Shown in pieces: positions 38,101-38,199 of a stretch of DNA of 38,199 nucleotides (position 1 is its first letter; every line of letters begins with the position of its first letter). Origin of the DNA: a virus. The notes beneath the pieces are model-generated. The model made no database searches, was not told the origin of the DNA, and saw only the letters and a program-made list of their open reading frames with translations. The stretch is taken from positions 1 through 38,199 of IMG/VR virus record IMGVR_UViG_3300033997_000205. One strand, 5' to 3'. The translations under genes and the position numbers were made by a program.

Positions 38101-38159
38101 CATTTATAACCCTATGGCACTGTGTATATACACAATGCCCTAGGGCAATATGTGGTGTA
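38101..38159. promoter_or_regulatory. Right subtelomeric repeat cluster (protelomerase arm sites)
   Basis: TGTGTATATACACA (38121-38134) and TGCCCTAGGGCA (38136-38147) are perfect palindromes. CCCTATGGCACTGTGTATA (38110-38128) matches 56-74 at the left end with one difference. Measured from the hairpin axis, the TGCCCTAkGGCA element lies at nearly the same distance at both ends. These are probable protelomerase contact sites. Confidence 0.65.
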
Positions 38160-38199
38160 CATTACACCCCATACTATACGTATAGTATGGGGTGTAATG
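38160..38199. repeat. Right hairpin telomere palindrome (telR)
   Basis: The last 40 bases are a perfect palindrome with its axis between 38179 and 38180. The central 28 bases equal those of the left telomere and the flanks differ, so the left and right half-sites can be joined into a hybrid telRL in the circular phage form. It reads as a sequenced-through hairpin. Confidence 0.95.

Noticed and set aside
1-38199. Integrase with att site, tRNA genes, CRISPR array, insertion sequences
   Set aside because: I found no integrase or transposase frame, no tRNA-like cloverleaf and no regularly spaced direct repeat array; the prophage appears to persist as a plasmid.

Overview
The window looks like one complete linear phage-plasmid (a temperate phage whose prophage is a linear plasmid with hairpin telomeres), in the style of N15, PhiHAP-1 and VP882. 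Seen directly: the first 38 bases and the last 40 bases are perfect palindromes with the same 28-base core. The gene at the right end encodes a TelN-type protelomerase. There is a large primase-helicase RepA, a ParA/ribbon-helix-helix partition pair, and no integrase. The unique sequence between the two palindrome axes is about 38.16 kb. Gene families, perfect DnaA boxes and base composition point to a gammaproteobacterial host, plausibly aquatic; the genus cannot be read from the sequence.

Layout. (1) 1-470: left telomere, subtelomeric motifs, and the parA promoter overlapped by TGTGCATTTG repeats. (2) 471-4126, + strand: parA, a partition RHH protein, and about eight small accessory genes (zinc ribbons, a one-helix membrane peptide, a DUF2528-like protein and two genes joined by a 57-base repeat). 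(3) 4127-4310: an unusual intergenic patch with two inverted DnaA boxes, a terminator, an 11-base inverted repeat and TTACCA repeats. (4) 4305-27764, - strand: the late region. Read in the direction of transcription it holds lysis genes (membrane/coiled-coil protein, GH108 endolysin, 3TM holin), a conserved small gene, an Acb2 anti-CBASS sponge, a cos-like gap, lambda-type terminase subunits, lambda-type portal, fused protease/capsid, connectors, a complete P2-type contractile tail (V, W, J, I, H, FI, FII, E/E', T, U, X, D) and Dam. (5) 27765-30454, - strand: a leftward early/regulatory operon (TraR/DksA-like, Q-like, Lar-like, PapB-like and others), ended by tandem terminators. (6) 30455-30625: operator region; 30626-31243: S24-type repressor. 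(7) 31585-35307: repA. (8) 35363-36401: an unrecognised three-gene module. (9) 36381-38003, - strand: protelomerase, then the right telomere.

How it fits together. ParA, RHH, RepA and protelomerase maintain the linear plasmid. The CI-like protein probably holds lysogeny. When it is lifted, the leftward operon would make the Q-like protein, which could drive the late genes through several strong intrinsic terminators that lie inside the late operon. Circularly permuting at the cos-like gap gives a lambda-like virion order. Acb2, Lar-like and Dam form a scattered counter-defence set.

The points most worth a second look are: dispersed TGTGCATTTG repeats at parA, repA, terS and two early genes (possible split centromere or master operator); the uncharacterised 35363-36401 module, with a 13-residue motif kept identical through synonymous change; a CI protease site lacking the usual Ala-Gly; and the replication-like patch at 4128-4310.
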